In this document: piece by piece, positions 4,851 through 5,913 of the stretch
Layout of the letters: each line of letters opens with the position of its first letter
Position numbering within the stretch: position 1 is the stretch's first letter
Assembly: GCA_947177345.1 (NCBI GenBank)
Contig: CAMWUB010000103.1
Location: forward strand, 1-5,913
Direction: 5' to 3'
DNA from: an uncultured Ruminococcus sp.
Lineage (GTDB): Bacteria; Bacillota; Clostridia; Oscillospirales; Ruminococcaceae
DNA: 5,913 bases
Program-made: the position numbers and the translations under genes
The notes under the pieces: model-generated
Database searches by the model: none
The model's input: only the letters and a program-made list of their open reading frames with translations
Told to the model about the DNA's origin: nothing

Positions 4851-5913
4851 TTTCGTTTATAAGCTGATTGACAAATTGTTTCGCTGTACGTGGTGACCGT
4901 CCGTTACCGGAAGTCATTACAAAACGTTCAGCTTTTAATTCAAAGTCTTTTTCGTCAAACGAAATCCCTTTCTGTTTTGCGAGTTCACTGGCTATACGGA
5001 TAAATTCCTTTTTATCGGGTCTGCTGAAATTTACCCTAAGTCCGAACCGTGCCGAAAGTGAAATCAATTCCTGCATTGTATCATTGCGGTGTACGTCATC
5101 GCCCTCACGTTCTGAAAAAGTTTCCTTTACAAGATGTCTGCGGTTACTCGTCGCATAGATGACTACATTATCTGACCTCGCCGAAGCTGAACCCTCTAAC
5201 ATGGCTTTCAGCGAACCGAAACAGTCTTCACCGGAATTAAAAGTCAAATCGTCTATGAATATTATGAATTTCAGCAGATTATGACTTATATCGTCTATAA
5301 TCTGCGGAATATCTCGTAACTGTTCCTTTGTTATCTCGATAAGGCGTAAACCTCTGTCGGCGTATTCGTTTACTATCGCCTTTACCGACGACGATTTACC
5401 AGTACCGGCATCACCGTATAAAAGTACATTCTGAGCAGGTTTTCCGTCGAGTAATGCAAGCGTATTATCAATAACTGCCTGTCTTTGTCTCGCGTAACCG
5501 TATAAGTGGTCAAGACGTTGAGTATCAGGATATTTTACCGGTGTAATCTTTGAATCCTTAAAGATAAACATCTTATATTCCGCATACTGTCCGTAACCAT
5601 ATCTGTGTACCAGTTTCAGTCTTTCGAGATAACTTCCTACTATATCAACCGACGAATTTTTCCACTTAGGCATAAAACCGTCATATTCAATTTCTGACAG
5701 AAAATCTTCCGGTGTAAGTTCTGAAAGTTCCTGAAAAAATTTGAGTTCATTTAGAAGACAATCCGTAATTTCTACCGGTATTTCCTTATCGTTTGCGTAT
5801 TTTCTTATATAAAAATTATCCATTTCAAGAATAACTTTCAATATATATTCGCTCAGATTTACATAACCGCTCTGATAAAGTGAATTTATTGTATGTGCAT
5901 AATATCTTAAAAA
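4846..5913 (-). CDS. DUF815 family AAA+ ATPase, N-terminus cut by the window edge
   Basis: This is a P-loop ATPase of unknown biological role. The frame has no stop back to base 5913: 24 further codons precede the TTG at 5841 and read like the N-terminal helical region of DUF815 proteins (LSEYILKVILEMDN). The TTG (5841) and ATG (5823) are therefore probably internal, and the true start lies outside. In the 355 visible residues, Walker A is GDAGTGKSS (167-175), Walker B FIDDLTF (219-225), sensor-1 YATSNRRHL (253-261, a family hallmark), and a C-terminal GRSPR (338-342) gives the sensor-2 arginine region. Family members are typically 400-450 residues, so perhaps 50-100 are missing. No signal peptide or membrane segment is seen in the visible part. 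It is the first gene seen of the operon, 22 nt before ilvA; no link to amino-acid metabolism is known. Confidence 0.92.
   Translation of the reverse strand, partial: FLRYYAHTINSLYQSGYVNLSEYILKVILEMDNFYIRKYANDKEIPVEITDCLLNELKFFQELSELTPEDFLSEIEYDGFMPKWKNSSVDIVGSYLERLKLVHRYGYGQYAEYKMFIFKDSKITPVKYPDTQRLDHLYGYARQRQAVIDNTLALLDGKPAQNVLLYGDAGTGKSSSVKAIVNEYADRGLRLIEITKEQLRDIPQIIDDISHNLLKFIIFIDDLTFNSGEDCFGSLKAMLEGSASARSDNVVIYATSNRRHLVKETFSEREGDDVHRNDTMQELISLSARFGLRVNFSRPDKKEFIRIASELAKQKGISFDEKDFELKAERFVMTSGNGRSPRTAKQFVNQLINEK

Noticed and set aside
3340..5158. Plus-strand frames opposite ridA, ilvA and the DUF815 gene (3340-3564, 3826-4092, 4868-5158)
   Set aside because: All lie antisense within well-supported conserved genes and show no domain or ribosome site.

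Overview
The window reads as chromosomal DNA of a low-GC, strictly anaerobic Firmicute, most probably a Ruminococcus-like member of the Oscillospiraceae. This is inferred from strong AGGAGG-type ribosome sites, an [FeFe]-hydrogenase maturase (HydE), a short clostridial-type NadA, a DUF815 ATPase, and a surface protein with a long poly-threonine linker before a Big_2 domain. No mobile element, CRISPR array, tRNA or rRNA is visible.

Layout. Bases 1-366 hold no credible protein gene. They contain a good sigma-A promoter (126-154, extended -10) followed by a leader of about 205 nt whose two ends can pair in a nested series of helices. This leads into one plus-strand gene (367-1212) for a membrane-anchored Thr-rich/Big_2 extracellular protein. 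It converges on a minus-strand gene set, and the two transcription units share one symmetrical hairpin terminator (about 1211-1257).

The rest is a tight minus-strand cluster, in transcription order: a DUF815 AAA+ ATPase (4846 to beyond the right edge, so its start is missing), ilvA (4823-3624), ridA (3608-3231), nadA (3216-2290) and hydE (2288-1257). Gaps are 22, 15, 14 and 1 nt with no internal terminator, so co-transcription is very likely; the promoter must lie beyond the right edge. The first three junctions carry nearly the same sequence, in which the stop codon TAA runs straight into the next Shine-Dalgarno (TAATCAGG(G)AG).

How the genes may work together. IlvA deaminates threonine or serine through 2-aminoacrylate/2-aminocrotonate, and RidA hydrolyses those enamine/imine intermediates: a well-known functional pair. 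NadA makes quinolinate for NAD using a [4Fe-4S] cluster, and HydE is a radical-SAM [4Fe-4S] enzyme that builds the H-cluster of [FeFe] hydrogenase. An operon joining an imine-quenching pair to two oxygen-sensitive Fe-S enzymes is the most thought-provoking content here. It may reflect protection or supply chemistry, or simply housekeeping clustering. Most individual genes belong to known families; the least explained items are the structured leader, the DUF815 ATPase and the Big_2 protein.
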